Positions 24,081 to 31,680 are shown, counted from the first letter of the stretch. The stretch is 64,000 bases of DNA from Pseudarthrobacter equi (GCF_900105535.1 NZ_LT629779.1:4030001-4094000), one strand, 5' to 3'. The notes: generated from the sequence alone by a model not told the origin. Numbers and translations: made by a program.

Positions 24081-24137
24081 AACTATAGTGAAGATTTCCG
24101 GACAGTCAACGGATTTTCCTAACTATATTGAAGATTT
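24081..24137 (-). promoter_or_regulatory. XRE promoter with two 17-bp operator repeats
   Basis: AACTATAGTGAAGATTT (24081-24097) and AACTATATTGAAGATTT (24121-24137) match at 16 of 17 bases and are 40 bp apart in the same orientation. On the minus strand there is TTGACT (24109-24104), a 16 bp spacer, then TATAGT (24087-24082). The first repeat therefore covers the -10 and the second lies just upstream of the -35. The layout fits repressor autoregulation. Confidence 0.7.
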
Positions 24138-24233
24138 GCTCTTCAGCACCCCGGGAAGGTCCTCAGGCTGCGCCTCTCGCGCCGGGCCAAAAGACACCTT
24201 TAGAACTCCCTGACCAGGGCGCATACTGTCGCC

Positions 24234-24698
24234 ATGAGCGACGCCGCGCGGAAACCGGACCGGATCCTTTTCGTGCTGATCGGCGTCGTAAGCCTGCTGG
24301 TGGTGGTGGCGCTGGCCGTGGTCTTCACGCGCGGCGACCCCGCGCAACTGGACGAGGCCAGCCCCGCCGGGGTGGTGCAGCGGTACAGCAAGGCCGTGAT
24401 TGATGGCGACAACGCCGCCGCGGATTTGTACCTCACCGACGGCGCCCGGAGCAGGTGCCGGGGAGGCTTTCAGGGCGAGCCCCGGCCGGCGCGGGTCGTC
24501 CTGGTGTCGACGGCGGAGCGCACCAATTCAGCCACGGTGCGGGTTTCCATCGTCCAACAGTCCCAGGGCGGACCGTTTGACCCGTCCGAGTACGAGATGG
24601 AGGACGCCTTCTCGCTCCTGAAAGTCAACGGCGCCTGGAAAATCGACCAGCCACCCTACATCCTGACGGCCTGCTCCGTGGTTCCGGCCAAACAATGA
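24234..24698 (+). CDS. Membrane-anchored protein with NTF2-like (DUF4878-type) domain
   Basis: This 154-residue protein has a short cytoplasmic N-terminus, one membrane helix (ILFVLIGVVSLLVVVALAVVF, residues 11-31) and an exported domain. The exported part begins SPAGVVQRYSKAVIDGDNAAADLYL and ends FSLLKVNGAWKIDQPP, the shape of lumazine-binding/NTF2-like DUF4878 proteins that are often lipoproteins or anchored. The function is unknown. CATACT lies six bases before the ATG, so the transcript may be leaderless. Its stop overlaps the next start by ATGA. Confidence 0.7.
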   Translation: MSDAARKPDRILFVLIGVVSLLVVVALAVVFTRGDPAQLDEASPAGVVQRYSKAVIDGDNAAADLYLTDGARSRCRGGFQGEPRPARVVLVSTAERTNSATVRVSIVQQSQGGPFDPSEYEMEDAFSLLKVNGAWKIDQPPYILTACSVVPAKQ

Positions 24699-26425
24699 CC
24701 TCGCCGGCAGCCACCACCACCCGCGCTCCGGCCGGCGGCCTGGCCACCCTCCGCCGCCTGATCCTTTATGTCCTGCTGTTCGCCCTGGTGGTGATTGCGG
24801 CCTCAGGTGTGAGCGGATTGCTCGAACGGCTCTTCCGTGCGTCGTCCGTGCTGGTCACCGGCGATCCTGCCAGCCTGGCACTGCCCCTGGCGTTCACCCT
24901 GATCGGCGGTCCGCTGGCACTGCTGCTGTGGTGGTTTGCCTGGCGGCGCCTCGACGACGCGGCGGAGCGCACCGCTGCCGGCTGGGGCCTGTACCTGTCC
25001 GGGATGTACGCCGTTTCGCTTATCATCGCCACCACTTCGCTGCTGAACCTGGCAACGTCCTCCATTGATACGCAGGAAAGCCAGTGGCAGTCCCCGCTCG
25101 CCAACGGCCTGGTGTGGGCGGCCATCTGGCTCTGGCACCGGTGGATGTGGAAGCACCCCGCCAAGCCGCCGACGCACCTGGAAGATGTCAGGACACTCCT
25201 CGGCTCGGTCTTCGGCCTGCTGCTGGGCGCCGGCGCGGCGGTTGCCGCCCTCAGTGGCCTGCTGGACGTGGCCATCCGCGGGTTGCCGCTCAGCGCAGCG
25301 GTTGAGCCGTGGTGGTTTGCCCCGGTCCGTTCGCTGGTGTGGGCCGCGGGCGGGGCCCTGGTGTGGTGGTGGCACTGGTTCAGGGAAGGCGGCCGGCGCC
25401 TCCGGACCACACTGGCGGACGTGGCCATGATCGCCGTCGGCATCTTTATCGCGGGCATTGCAGCGCTGGGCGGCGTGGGCGTGGTGGCGTTCGTGCTCCT
25501 GCGGCTCGCGTTCGACCGCAGCGATCCTGTGAACCTGCTGCTGGAGCCCCTGGCGCCGGCAATCTCGGCCGCGGCCATCGGTGCTGTGGTGTGGCGCTAC
25601 CACCGGGCGGTGGCCGTTTCCCGTTCCACCGCAACGAGGCGCGCCAGCCTCCTGGTGACCTCAGCCGTTGCGCTGGCCGCGGCGGCGTCCGGTGTGGGCG
25701 TGGTGGTGAACGCGCTGTTGGCTGCCGTCGTCTCGCCACTCGCCGGCGGCGCCGCGCGCACACTGCTGCTGGGCGGCATCAGTTCCCTGATGGTGGGCGG
25801 CGCGGTGTGGTGGCTGGCGTGGAAGCCGCGGCACCAGCCCCGGACGGCAGGCGAAATCCCACCCGGCCGGCGCATTTACCTGGTGGCGTTCTTCGGCGTC
25901 AGCGCAGTGGTGGCCCTGATTACGCTGCTGGTGACGGGCTACCGGGTGTTCCAGTACCTGCTCGGCGACGTCTCCGGCGGAAGCTTTGTGGACCGGATCC
26001 GGGCACCGCTGGGCCTGTTGGTGGCGGCTGGCCTGGTGGCCGGATACCACTTCGCCTTGTGGCGGCACGACCGCACGCTGCTGGCGGCCGCGGCGCCCGC
26101 CCGGCGTCGGACGATTGACCAGGTCACGCTGGTCAGCGGCTATCCCCCGGGCACCATTGACGTCAGCGCTTTGGCGCGCGGCATCGCTGACGCCACGGGA
26201 GGTGCCAAGGTGACCGCCTGGCTAAGGGCGGACGACGGCGGCACTGGCCTGCCGCCGTCGTCCGTCCCTGCGCCGGGGTCACCAGCTGCCCAGCCCGACG
26301 AAGTCATCCAGCAGGTGGCAGCGGCACTGGACGACGTGGCCGCGCCTCACGTCCTGGTCATGGTGGGTCCGGGCAGCCTGGACGTGATCCCGCTGGCCGC
26401 GCCAACTCCCGAAGTTAAGGGCTGA
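24695..26425 (+). CDS. Large DUF5671-like polytopic membrane protein
   Basis: This 576-residue protein has about twelve or more membrane helices in repeated pairs. Each repeat carries a W-rich helix ending in a basic segment (LLLWWFAWRRLD, WLWHRWMWKHP, LVWWWHWFREGGRR, VVWRYHRAV, AVWWLAWKPRH, YHFALWRHDR), as in DUF5671 repeats. The last ~110 residues are a soluble domain. A copy of the dispersed hairpin (26229-26264) encodes part of a low-complexity loop in it. The gene is translationally coupled to the preceding anchored protein. The function is unknown. Confidence 0.75.
   Translation: MTSPAATTTRAPAGGLATLRRLILYVLLFALVVIAASGVSGLLERLFRASSVLVTGDPASLALPLAFTLIGGPLALLLWWFAWRRLDDAAERTAAGWGLYLSGMYAVSLIIATTSLLNLATSSIDTQESQWQSPLANGLVWAAIWLWHRWMWKHPAKPPTHLEDVRTLLGSVFGLLLGAGAAVAALSGLLDVAIRGLPLSAAVEPWWFAPVRSLVWAAGGALVWWWHWFREGGRRLRTTLADVAMIAVGIFIAGIAALGGVGVVAFVLLRLAFDRSDPVNLLLEPLAPAISAAAIGAVVWRYHRAVAVSRSTATRRASLLVTSAVALAAAASGVGVVVNALLAAVVSPLAGGAARTLLLGGISSLMVGGAVWWLAWKPRHQPRTAGEIPPGRRIYLVAFFGVSAVVALITLLVTGYRVFQYLLGDVSGGSFVDRIRAPLGLLVAAGLVAGYHFALWRHDRTLLAAAAPARRRTIDQVTLVSGYPPGTIDVSALARGIADATGGAKVTAWLRADDGGTGLPPSSVPAPGSPAAQPDEVIQQVAAALDDVAAPHVLVMVGPGSLDVIPLAAPTPEVKG
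26229..26264. repeat. Dispersed hairpin copy inside a coding region
   Basis: CGGACGACGGCGGCA (26229-26243), a six-base loop and TGCCGCCGTCGTCCG (26250-26264) form a perfect 15 bp stem. Elsewhere the family is intergenic. Here it is read in frame as a Gly/Pro/Ser loop in the soluble tail of the DUF5671-like protein. Confidence 0.7.
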
Positions 26426-26441
26426 GGTTTTCGGCGGCTAC

Positions 26442-27242
26442 TCAGTTCTTGCTGCGGATGGTCAGTCCCAAGGACTGCGGCTGCGCTGGAGCGCACCCGG
26501 GGCAGCACGCATCTGCGTCCTGCCCGCTGCCGGCCTGGCTGGCGGCGGCATCCTGGGCCGCGCTGCCGTTTACGCGGAACACCGCAGGCGACTCGGCGTG
26601 AGGCTCTGCATGGGGCACCGCGCAGCAGACGTCCCCGCGCCAGGCGTTGAAGCCTTCGCGGACCGCAATGCCGGCGATCACGATGGCCGCTGCAGCATCC
26701 GCCCACCACCAACCCAGCGTGCTGTTCAGGACCAGCCCCACCAGCAGCACCGCGGACAGGTAGGTGCAGAGCAACGTCTGTTTGGAGTCGGCGACGGCGG
26801 TCCTCGAACCGAGCTCGCGTCCTGCCCGGCGCTGCGCCCACGAGAGGACGGGCATGATGGCAAGGCTCAGGGCCGCAATCACGATGCCGGGGGTGGAGTG
26901 CTGGGCCTCTCCCCCGCCAGCCATCGACCGGACGGCATCCACGGTGACGAAGGCCGCGAGCGCGAAGAAGGAGATGGCGATGATGCGCAGGGTGAGGTGT
27001 TCACGCCGTTCCGGGTCCTTCGCGGAGAACTGCCAGGACAGTGCAGCGGCAGACGCGACCTCAATGACCGAATCCAGTCCGAACCCGATCAGTGCCGACG
27101 AATCGGCCACGCCGCCGGCCCAGAGCGCAACCACCGCTTCGATAACGTTGTAGGTGATGGTGGCGGCTGCGAAGAGGCGGATCCGGCGCGTCAGGATGGC
27201 CCGCCGCCCGGATGTGAGCTGGTGGGCCAGGGTTCCGCTCAT
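26442..27242 (-). CDS. Cation diffusion facilitator-type transporter
   Basis: This 266-residue protein resembles the cation efflux family. Helices run from IRLFAAATITYNVIEAVVALWAGG, through SSALIGFGLDSVIEVASAAAL (the conserved H/D-x3-D metal region, here with D near the end), ISFFALAAFVTVDAV and RTAVADSKQTLLCTYLSAVLLVGL (D-x3 motif), to WADAAAAIVIAGIAVREG. The tail carries Cys/His clusters (CCAVPHAEPHAES, DACCPGC) probably binding metal. ATG 27242 overlaps the ArsR stop by ATGA. It probably exports a divalent heavy metal under ArsR control. Confidence 0.85.
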   Translation of the reverse strand: MSGTLAHQLTSGRRAILTRRIRLFAAATITYNVIEAVVALWAGGVADSSALIGFGLDSVIEVASAAALSWQFSAKDPERREHLTLRIIAISFFALAAFVTVDAVRSMAGGGEAQHSTPGIVIAALSLAIMPVLSWAQRRAGRELGSRTAVADSKQTLLCTYLSAVLLVGLVLNSTLGWWWADAAAAIVIAGIAVREGFNAWRGDVCCAVPHAEPHAESPAVFRVNGSAAQDAAASQAGSGQDADACCPGCAPAQPQSLGLTIRSKN

Positions 27243-27565
27243 GCCAGGCACTCGCCGTCGGGGGCGCAGCAGGCAGGGTCTACCGCGAGGACAACACCGA
27301 GCAGGTCCATGATGGCGTGGCCCAGCCGGGCATCGGCGAGTTCGTAACGAGTCCGGCGGCCGTCCGGGACCGATAATACCAGCCCGCAGCCGCGCAGGCA
27401 GGTGAGGTGGTTGGACATGCTCTGCCGGGACACTCCGATGGAGTCGGCCAGATCCGACGGGTAGGACGGCGCCTGGGCGAGGGCCAGGAGGACCTGCGCC
27501 CTGGTGGGGTCCGAGACGGCGTATCCGAAGCGCGCCAGGACCGGGGCGTGGGTGAGGGTCTCCAT
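27239..27565 (-). CDS. ArsR/SmtB family metal-responsive repressor
   Basis: This 108-residue winged helix (from ATG 27565) has RFGYAVSDPTRAQVLLALAQAPSYPSDLADSIGVSRQSMSNHLTCLRGCGLVLSVPDGRRTRYELAD. Cys residues near the recognition helix (LTCLRGCGL) and at the C-terminus (DPACCAPDGEC) resemble CmtR-type metal sites. A longer start at 27601 would place the operator palindrome 27577-27592 inside the gene, so the shorter start is preferred. It is cotranscribed with the CDF transporter by ATGA overlap. Confidence 0.88.
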   Translation of the reverse strand: METLTHAPVLARFGYAVSDPTRAQVLLALAQAPSYPSDLADSIGVSRQSMSNHLTCLRGCGLVLSVPDGRRTRYELADARLGHAIMDLLGVVLAVDPACCAPDGECLA

Positions 27566-27576
27566 GTCCTTGACGG

Positions 27577-27592
27577 TACATCGTGCGATGTA
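27577..27592. promoter_or_regulatory. ArsR operator palindrome
   Basis: TACATCG-TG-CGATGTA is a perfect inverted repeat 12 bp upstream of the chosen ArsR start. Its position and symmetry fit autorepression relieved by metal. Confidence 0.7.
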
Positions 27593-27670
27593 TCCATTCA
27601 AGGCTGTATTACGGCCGAGCCTCCTGGGCCCGTGGCTTTGCCGGCTCGGCAGGTCAGCCGGAGACGCGGG

Positions 27671-27919
27671 TCAGCTGGACGCGTCCCGTTCGATCTCCTC
27701 CGCGAGGTCGTCCACCTCTTCGGGCCGCGCATCGATGCCGGCTTCCTCGAACCGTTCCTCGAGGACAGTGCTGACGTCGTCCTGGACGTGGCCCAGCTGG
27801 ATTTCGTGCCGAACGTCGTCGGCAATGGACTCGGGTGTCTCTTCCGGGGCCGATCCTCCTACGATTTCGTCGCTGCCATCGAAGGGGTCGTCGGCGCCGC
27901 CGGTTCCGGAATCAGTCAT
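27671..27919 (-). CDS. Small acidic hypothetical protein
   Basis: This 82-residue, strongly acidic soluble protein begins MTDSGTGGADDPFDGSDEIV and ends EEVDDLAEEIERDASS. The middle (ESIADDVRHEIQLGHVQDDVSTVLEERFEEAGI) is probably helical, with a pattern reminiscent of small conserved Arthrobacter proteins. No motif is recognisable. It lies divergent from the CPA1 antiporter gene and separated from it by the repeat-rich stretch 27920-28181. The acidic bias supports real coding. Confidence 0.6.
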   Translation of the reverse strand: MTDSGTGGADDPFDGSDEIVGGSAPEETPESIADDVRHEIQLGHVQDDVSTVLEERFEEAGIDARPEEVDDLAEEIERDASS

Positions 27920-27991
27920 AGTCCATGGTTACCCGCCCGCGCGCCGGAGTAAACGGTCACCGGCGCTCAGGCCGGGAACGTCGCCAAGGAA

Positions 27992-28092
27992 GCGGACGAC
28001 GGCGGCCGCGCCCCGCCGTCGTGCGTTCTCCTTCGTGGATTGCTCCGTGGGTTGCCCGTTCGCGGGGGCGGCCGCGCCCCGCCGTCGTGCGT
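27992..28092. repeat. Hairpin copy plus exact 26-bp direct repeat
   Basis: GCGGACGACGGCGG pairs imperfectly with CCGCCGTCGTGCG (27992-28025). The right part, from GGCGGCCGCGCCCC to GTGCGT, recurs exactly at 28067-28092, 66 bp after 28001-28026. It is the only copy of the hairpin family in a divergent promoter region. Confidence 0.7.
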
Positions 28093-28181
28093 GGGCCGTT
28101 CCCTTTGGCCTTCCGTCCCCCTGGTCTTCGGTTCTCCTGGTCTTCCGTTCCCTTTGGCGGCGTTGCTGGGAGAATGACCCC

Positions 28182-30056
28182 ATGGAAATCGCGCTGGGCC
28201 TTCTGGTCCTCGTTGCCGTGGTGTGTGCCGGCAGCGCCCTCGGCCGGAAGCTCAACGTTTCGGTGCCGCTGCTGCTGGTGCTGATCGGGGTGGCGGGTTC
28301 GTTCCTCCCGTTCATTCCGGACATCGAACTGAACCCTGAACTGGTGCTGGTGGGGCTGCTGCCGCCGCTGCTGTATGCGGCTGCGCTGCGCACGTCGCTG
28401 TTTGATTTTGGCTCCAACCGCCGCGCCATCGGCCTGCTCTCGGTGGGGTATGTCATCTTCGGCACCCTCACCGTCGGGCTGGTGGTCTGGTGGCTGTTTC
28501 CGGAGATTCCGCTGGCGGCCGCGTTTGCGCTGGGGGCCGTGCTGGCGCCGCCGGATGCGGTGGCTGCGACGGCGATCGCGCGGAAGGTGGGGATGCCCCG
28601 CCGGATCGTCACCATCCTCGAGGGCGAATCCCTGGTCAATGACGCCACGGCCCTGATCTGCCTGCGCGCCGCGATCGCCGCCATCTCTGGAGTGGTGTCC
28701 GTGGCCGGGATTGCCGGGGACTTCGTACTGGCTGTGGGCGGCGGACTGGTGGTGGGCATCGCCGCGGCGTACGTGCTCACAATGCTCCGCAAACGGATCC
28801 GCAACGTTGCCATCAATACTTCGACGTCGCTGGCGGCGCCCCTGGTGGCGTACCTGCCGGCGGAGGCGATCCACGCCTCGGGTGTGCTCGCCGTCGTGGT
28901 CACCGGCCTCATCATGGGCACCAAGGCGCCGTCCATGCCCAACGGCGCGGCCCGGCTCAGCCAGCGGAGCAACTGGAACACCGTGCAGTTCCTGCTGGAG
29001 AATTCGGTGTTCCTGCTGATCGGGCTGCAGGTGCGCACCATTGTGGACGGCGTCCAGGACGATTCCCTGGGCGCCGGCAGGATCTGGGTCGGTTGCGCGG
29101 TCATCCTGCTGGCCGTCCTGTTCCTCCGGCCGGTCTGGGTGTTCCCAGCCACCTACCTGCCGCGGCTTATCCCGTCGGTGCGGCAGCAGGATCCGGCTCC
29201 GCCGTGGCAGTTTGCGGCCATTGTGTCGTGGGCCGGGATGCGGGGCGTGGTCACCCTGGCCGCCGTACTGGTGCTGCCGGAGGACCTGGAACACCGGTCA
29301 GTGCTGATCCTCGCTGCCTTGGTGGTGGTGGGCGGCACGCTGACGCTGCAGGGATTCACGCTGCCGGCGCTGGTGCGGATCCTCCGGGTGCAGGGGCCGG
29401 ACCAGCGCGAAGACGCGTTGAACCAGGCATCGCTCATGCAGCTGGCCACCGCCGCGGGCGTCGCGAAGCTGCATGAACTCAGGACGGATGACGACCCGCC
29501 GGAAGTGGTGTCCATGCTGAAGCGCCGGACGCAGGAACGCGGGCTGGCGGCGTGGGAGCGGCTGGGGCGGCCGTCGGCGGAAACGTCCACGCCCAGCGAG
29601 CGCTATGCCCGGCTGCGGCTGGCAATGCTGGAAGCTGAGCGCGAGAAGGTGCTGGAGCTCCGGCGGGGTGGCGAGTACGCGCACGAGGTCCTGAGCGCTG
29701 TGCTCGAGCGGCTGGACGTTGAGGAATCGATGCTGGACGTGTCCCTGGACGAGATTGACCCGTCCGGCGGGGGCGGAGGCGAAGGCGTGGCCAAACCCGG
29801 CGGTGAGTGCGACCACCTGGAGTCCGCGGAACCGCGGGAAGTGCCCGGCGGCGCGATCTGCGAGGACTGCGTCCGGGAGGGAACGACGACGGTCCACCTC
29901 CGTATGTGCCTGGAGTGCGGCAACGTGGGGTGCTGCGATTCCTCCCCCGCCACCCACGCGTCCAGGCACTTCGAATCGACCGGGCACCCCGTCATGCGCA
30001 GCATCGAACCCGGCGAGGACTGGCGCTGGTGCTACCAGGACGACCTGCTGGGGTGA
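28182..30056 (+). CDS. CPA1 Na+/H+ antiporter fused to a UBP-type zinc finger
   Basis: This is a 624-residue protein. Residues ~1-410 form an antiporter with helices and the CPA1 core PPLLYAAALRTS, LGAVLAPPDAVAATAI, LEGESLVNDATALI and VSWAGMRGVVTLAAVL. A cytosolic helical stretch follows. The last ~90 residues are a ZnF-UBP domain: CDHL, CEDC, HLRMCLECGNVGCCDSS, HASRHFESTGHPV, WRWCYQD. It moves Na+ or K+ against protons across the membrane. The zinc finger, which in eukaryotes binds ubiquitin C-termini, is of unknown use in bacteria. GGGAG precedes ATG 28182. Confidence 0.9.
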   Translation: MEIALGLLVLVAVVCAGSALGRKLNVSVPLLLVLIGVAGSFLPFIPDIELNPELVLVGLLPPLLYAAALRTSLFDFGSNRRAIGLLSVGYVIFGTLTVGLVVWWLFPEIPLAAAFALGAVLAPPDAVAATAIARKVGMPRRIVTILEGESLVNDATALICLRAAIAAISGVVSVAGIAGDFVLAVGGGLVVGIAAAYVLTMLRKRIRNVAINTSTSLAAPLVAYLPAEAIHASGVLAVVVTGLIMGTKAPSMPNGAARLSQRSNWNTVQFLLENSVFLLIGLQVRTIVDGVQDDSLGAGRIWVGCAVILLAVLFLRPVWVFPATYLPRLIPSVRQQDPAPPWQFAAIVSWAGMRGVVTLAAVLVLPEDLEHRSVLILAALVVVGGTLTLQGFTLPALVRILRVQGPDQREDALNQASLMQLATAAGVAKLHELRTDDDPPEVVSMLKRRTQERGLAAWERLGRPSAETSTPSERYARLRLAMLEAEREKVLELRRGGEYAHEVLSAVLERLDVEESMLDVSLDEIDPSGGGGGEGVAKPGGECDHLESAEPREVPGGAICEDCVREGTTTVHLRMCLECGNVGCCDSSPATHASRHFESTGHPVMRSIEPGEDWRWCYQDDLLG

Positions 30057-30136
30057 ATGGGCTCTAGTTGGGTGAGTGGGCGGGTGCGTGCCTGGGTGCG
30101 CTTGGCTGGGGTGATGCTGGGGCCGAAAGCTCGCCG

Positions 30137-30364
30137 TCAGTCCCGGGGCGCCCGTGCACGGCGTCTGGTTGCGAAAAAGCCCGGCAGGCTGACCATGAAG
30201 GCGGCGACGCCGAGGCCCAGCGGGGTGGTGAAAGGGAACCCTCCCTCCCTGATGCCATTTTCATCGGCAATAAGGGTGAAGTTCCAGGTTGCGACGGCGC
30301 CGCACACCAGCAGTGTGGCGCTGGCCACCAGGGCCAGCGCCCAAAAGTCAGTGCGGCGTGTCAT
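30137..30364 (-). CDS. Small two-helix membrane protein
   Basis: This 75-residue protein has two predicted helices, FWALALVASATLLVCGAVATWNF and TTPLGLGVAAFMVSLPGFF, and a basic C-terminus (ATRRRARAPRD). Its start overlaps the stop of the preceding small membrane protein by ATGA. It has no recognisable family. The coupling to a gene with a paralogue at 31289-31585, which lacks this partner, shows that it belongs only to the first copy of the duplicated module. Confidence 0.6.
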   Translation of the reverse strand: MTRRTDFWALALVASATLLVCGAVATWNFTLIADENGIREGGFPFTTPLGLGVAAFMVSLPGFFATRRRARAPRD

Positions 30365-30675
30365 CGATTCGTCGTCCGCCCAGTCCGCCGGCCACTCCGA
30401 TAACCGGCCCAGAAGGCGAGGATCAGCAGACCCAGCACCGCGATGCCCAACCCGATCTGCGTCCCCTGCGTTACGAACGTCAAGCCGGATCCGCTGAAGG
30501 TGTCGTTGCTTAGCGGCGCGTAGGCGAACCAGCCAAAGCTGGCGGTCGCCTGCTGGTTCCACGCGACAATGCACCCCACCAGCAGCGCGGTGACACCGAG
30601 AAAAGGCACGACGACGGCACTGAGCCTGGTGCGTCTGGACGGTTTTCGATGTTCCGGTATTTCGTTGTCCCCCAT
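30361..30675 (-). CDS. Small membrane protein, copy A of a duplicated gene
   Basis: This 104-residue protein has two helices (AVVVPFLGVTALLVGCIVAW and IGLGIAVLGLLILAFWAGY) separated by FAYAPLSNDTFSGSGLTFVTQGTQ. The layout and the FAYAP and EGTQ-type motifs match the protein at 31289-31585, so the two are paralogues. Function is unknown. On the minus strand TAGACT lies seven bases before the ATG, as in the paralogue, so both are probably leaderless. It is coupled to the small gene at 30137-30364. Confidence 0.65.
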   Translation of the reverse strand: MGDNEIPEHRKPSRRTRLSAVVVPFLGVTALLVGCIVAWNQQATASFGWFAYAPLSNDTFSGSGLTFVTQGTQIGLGIAVLGLLILAFWAGYRSGRRTGRTTNR

Positions 30676-30682
30676 GCCTGCG

Positions 30683-30744
30683 AGTCTAATCGTGGGCGCC
30701 GGACCGCCCTTCCCGGCTCAGCCCTCCCGGTCTAGGCTGGGCGG
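30683..30744. promoter_or_regulatory. Divergent leaderless promoters, module copy A
   Basis: Minus-strand TAGACT (30688-30683) serves the membrane protein. Plus-strand TAGGCT (30733-30738) lies six bases before an ATG at 30745. The plus-side string GGTCTAGGCTGGGCGGATG is identical at 31663-31683. In this copy the ATG opens a different frame (to 30948) from the VOC gene, whose own start is at 30833. Confidence 0.55.
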
Positions 30745-30832
30745 ATGCCCGGCGTAAGCGGCTACACCCGCGGCCGGCACCCGGATGAGATTCCGGAACA
30801 GCCCATTGCCCCCCAGAACCCGAGGATGGATG

Positions 30833-31261
30833 ATGACCAGTACCCCTTCGCAGGACACCGTTCGCACGCCAGGGCCTCAGGTCTATGTCAGCTTTCCCGG
30901 AACCGCGCGGGAAGCCCTGACCTTTTACTGCGATGTCTTCGGCGGTGAACTTACCCTGTACACCTACCAGGACTTCAGCAGGAGCGACGGCTCCCCGGAC
31001 GCCATCGCCCACGGAACGCTCAGCGGCGTCGTCGCGCTTGGGGGCTCGGACGCGGCAGCCGGCGAGGCGTCCGTCCGCACCGAAGGCGTAATGCTCTCGC
31101 TGCTGGGGACCGCAGAACCGTCAGTGCTGCACGAATGGTTTCGCAGGCTTTCCGACGGCGGCACCGTGGTTGATGCCCTCGCGCCAAAACCGTGGGGCGC
31201 TTCGGACGGCCAGGTCATCGACCAGCATGGGCTCCACTGGCTCATCGGGTACGAGGACTAG
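30833..31261 (+). CDS. VOC superfamily protein, PhnB-like
   Basis: This 142-residue protein has the glyoxalase/bleomycin-resistance fold of the PhnB type: QVYVSFPGTAREALTFYCDVFGGELTLYTYQDF, VMLSLLGTAEPSVLHEWFRRLSDGGTVVDALAPKPWGASDGQVIDQHGLHWLIGY. Such proteins bind a metal or small ligand, and the activity of this one is unknown. The start is taken at ATG 30833 after GAGGATGG. The leaderless promoter 88 bp upstream would first produce an out-of-frame reading frame at 30745, so expression may be low or translationally tuned. Confidence 0.8.
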   Translation: MTSTPSQDTVRTPGPQVYVSFPGTAREALTFYCDVFGGELTLYTYQDFSRSDGSPDAIAHGTLSGVVALGGSDAAAGEASVRTEGVMLSLLGTAEPSVLHEWFRRLSDGGTVVDALAPKPWGASDGQVIDQHGLHWLIGYED

Positions 31262-31288
31262 CTGCGGAATCAGCTGCGGCGGGGCTGT

Positions 31289-31585
31289 CTACCGGCCGGG
31301 CCGCCTGCCCATCCTGAAACCGGCCCAGAACGCCAGCACCAACAGGCCCACGACGGCGATGGCCAGGCCCGCCTGCGTTCCCTCGGTGATGAGGTCCGCG
31401 CCGATGCCGGTGAACGGACGGTTGCTGTTCGGCGCGTAGGCGAAACTGAAGGAACCGTTCCGGTTCAGCCAGGCGATCAGGCACCCCGCCAGCACCACGG
31501 CAACGGCCAGCGAAGGCACGACGGCGGCGCGCCACTTGGCGCGTTTGGACGGCATGCGGACTTCAGGTGTGTTGTGCTCCCCCAT
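31289..31585 (-). CDS. Small membrane protein, copy B of a duplicated gene
   Basis: This 98-residue, two-helix protein is paralogous to 30361-30675: AVVPSLAVAVVLAGCLIAWL and GLAIAVVGLLVLAFWAGF, with SFAYAPNSNRPFTGIGADLITEGTQ between them. Only the promoter-proximal gene of module A is duplicated, since no partner like 30137-30364 follows. Minus-strand TAGACT lies seven bases before ATG 31585, so it is probably leaderless. Function is unknown. Divergent transcription from a second VOC gene is preserved. Confidence 0.65.
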   Translation of the reverse strand: MGEHNTPEVRMPSKRAKWRAAVVPSLAVAVVLAGCLIAWLNRNGSFSFAYAPNSNRPFTGIGADLITEGTQAGLAIAVVGLLVLAFWAGFRMGRRPGR

Positions 31586-31592
31586 GAGGGCG

Positions 31593-31680
31593 AGTCTAGC
31601 GGGGCGCGCCCGTCCCACCAGCGCGAAAGGCTGCCAGTGAGGTCCTGACACCCAGCACAGGACGGGTCTAGGCTGGGCGG
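31593..31680. promoter_or_regulatory. Divergent leaderless promoters, module copy B
   Basis: On the plus strand, CTGACA (31645-31650), an 18 bp spacer and TAGGCT (31669-31674) are followed six bases later by the VOC start at 31681. On the minus strand, TAGACT (31598-31593) lies seven bases before the start at 31585. The plus-side -10 and its surroundings are identical to copy A. Confidence 0.65.
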
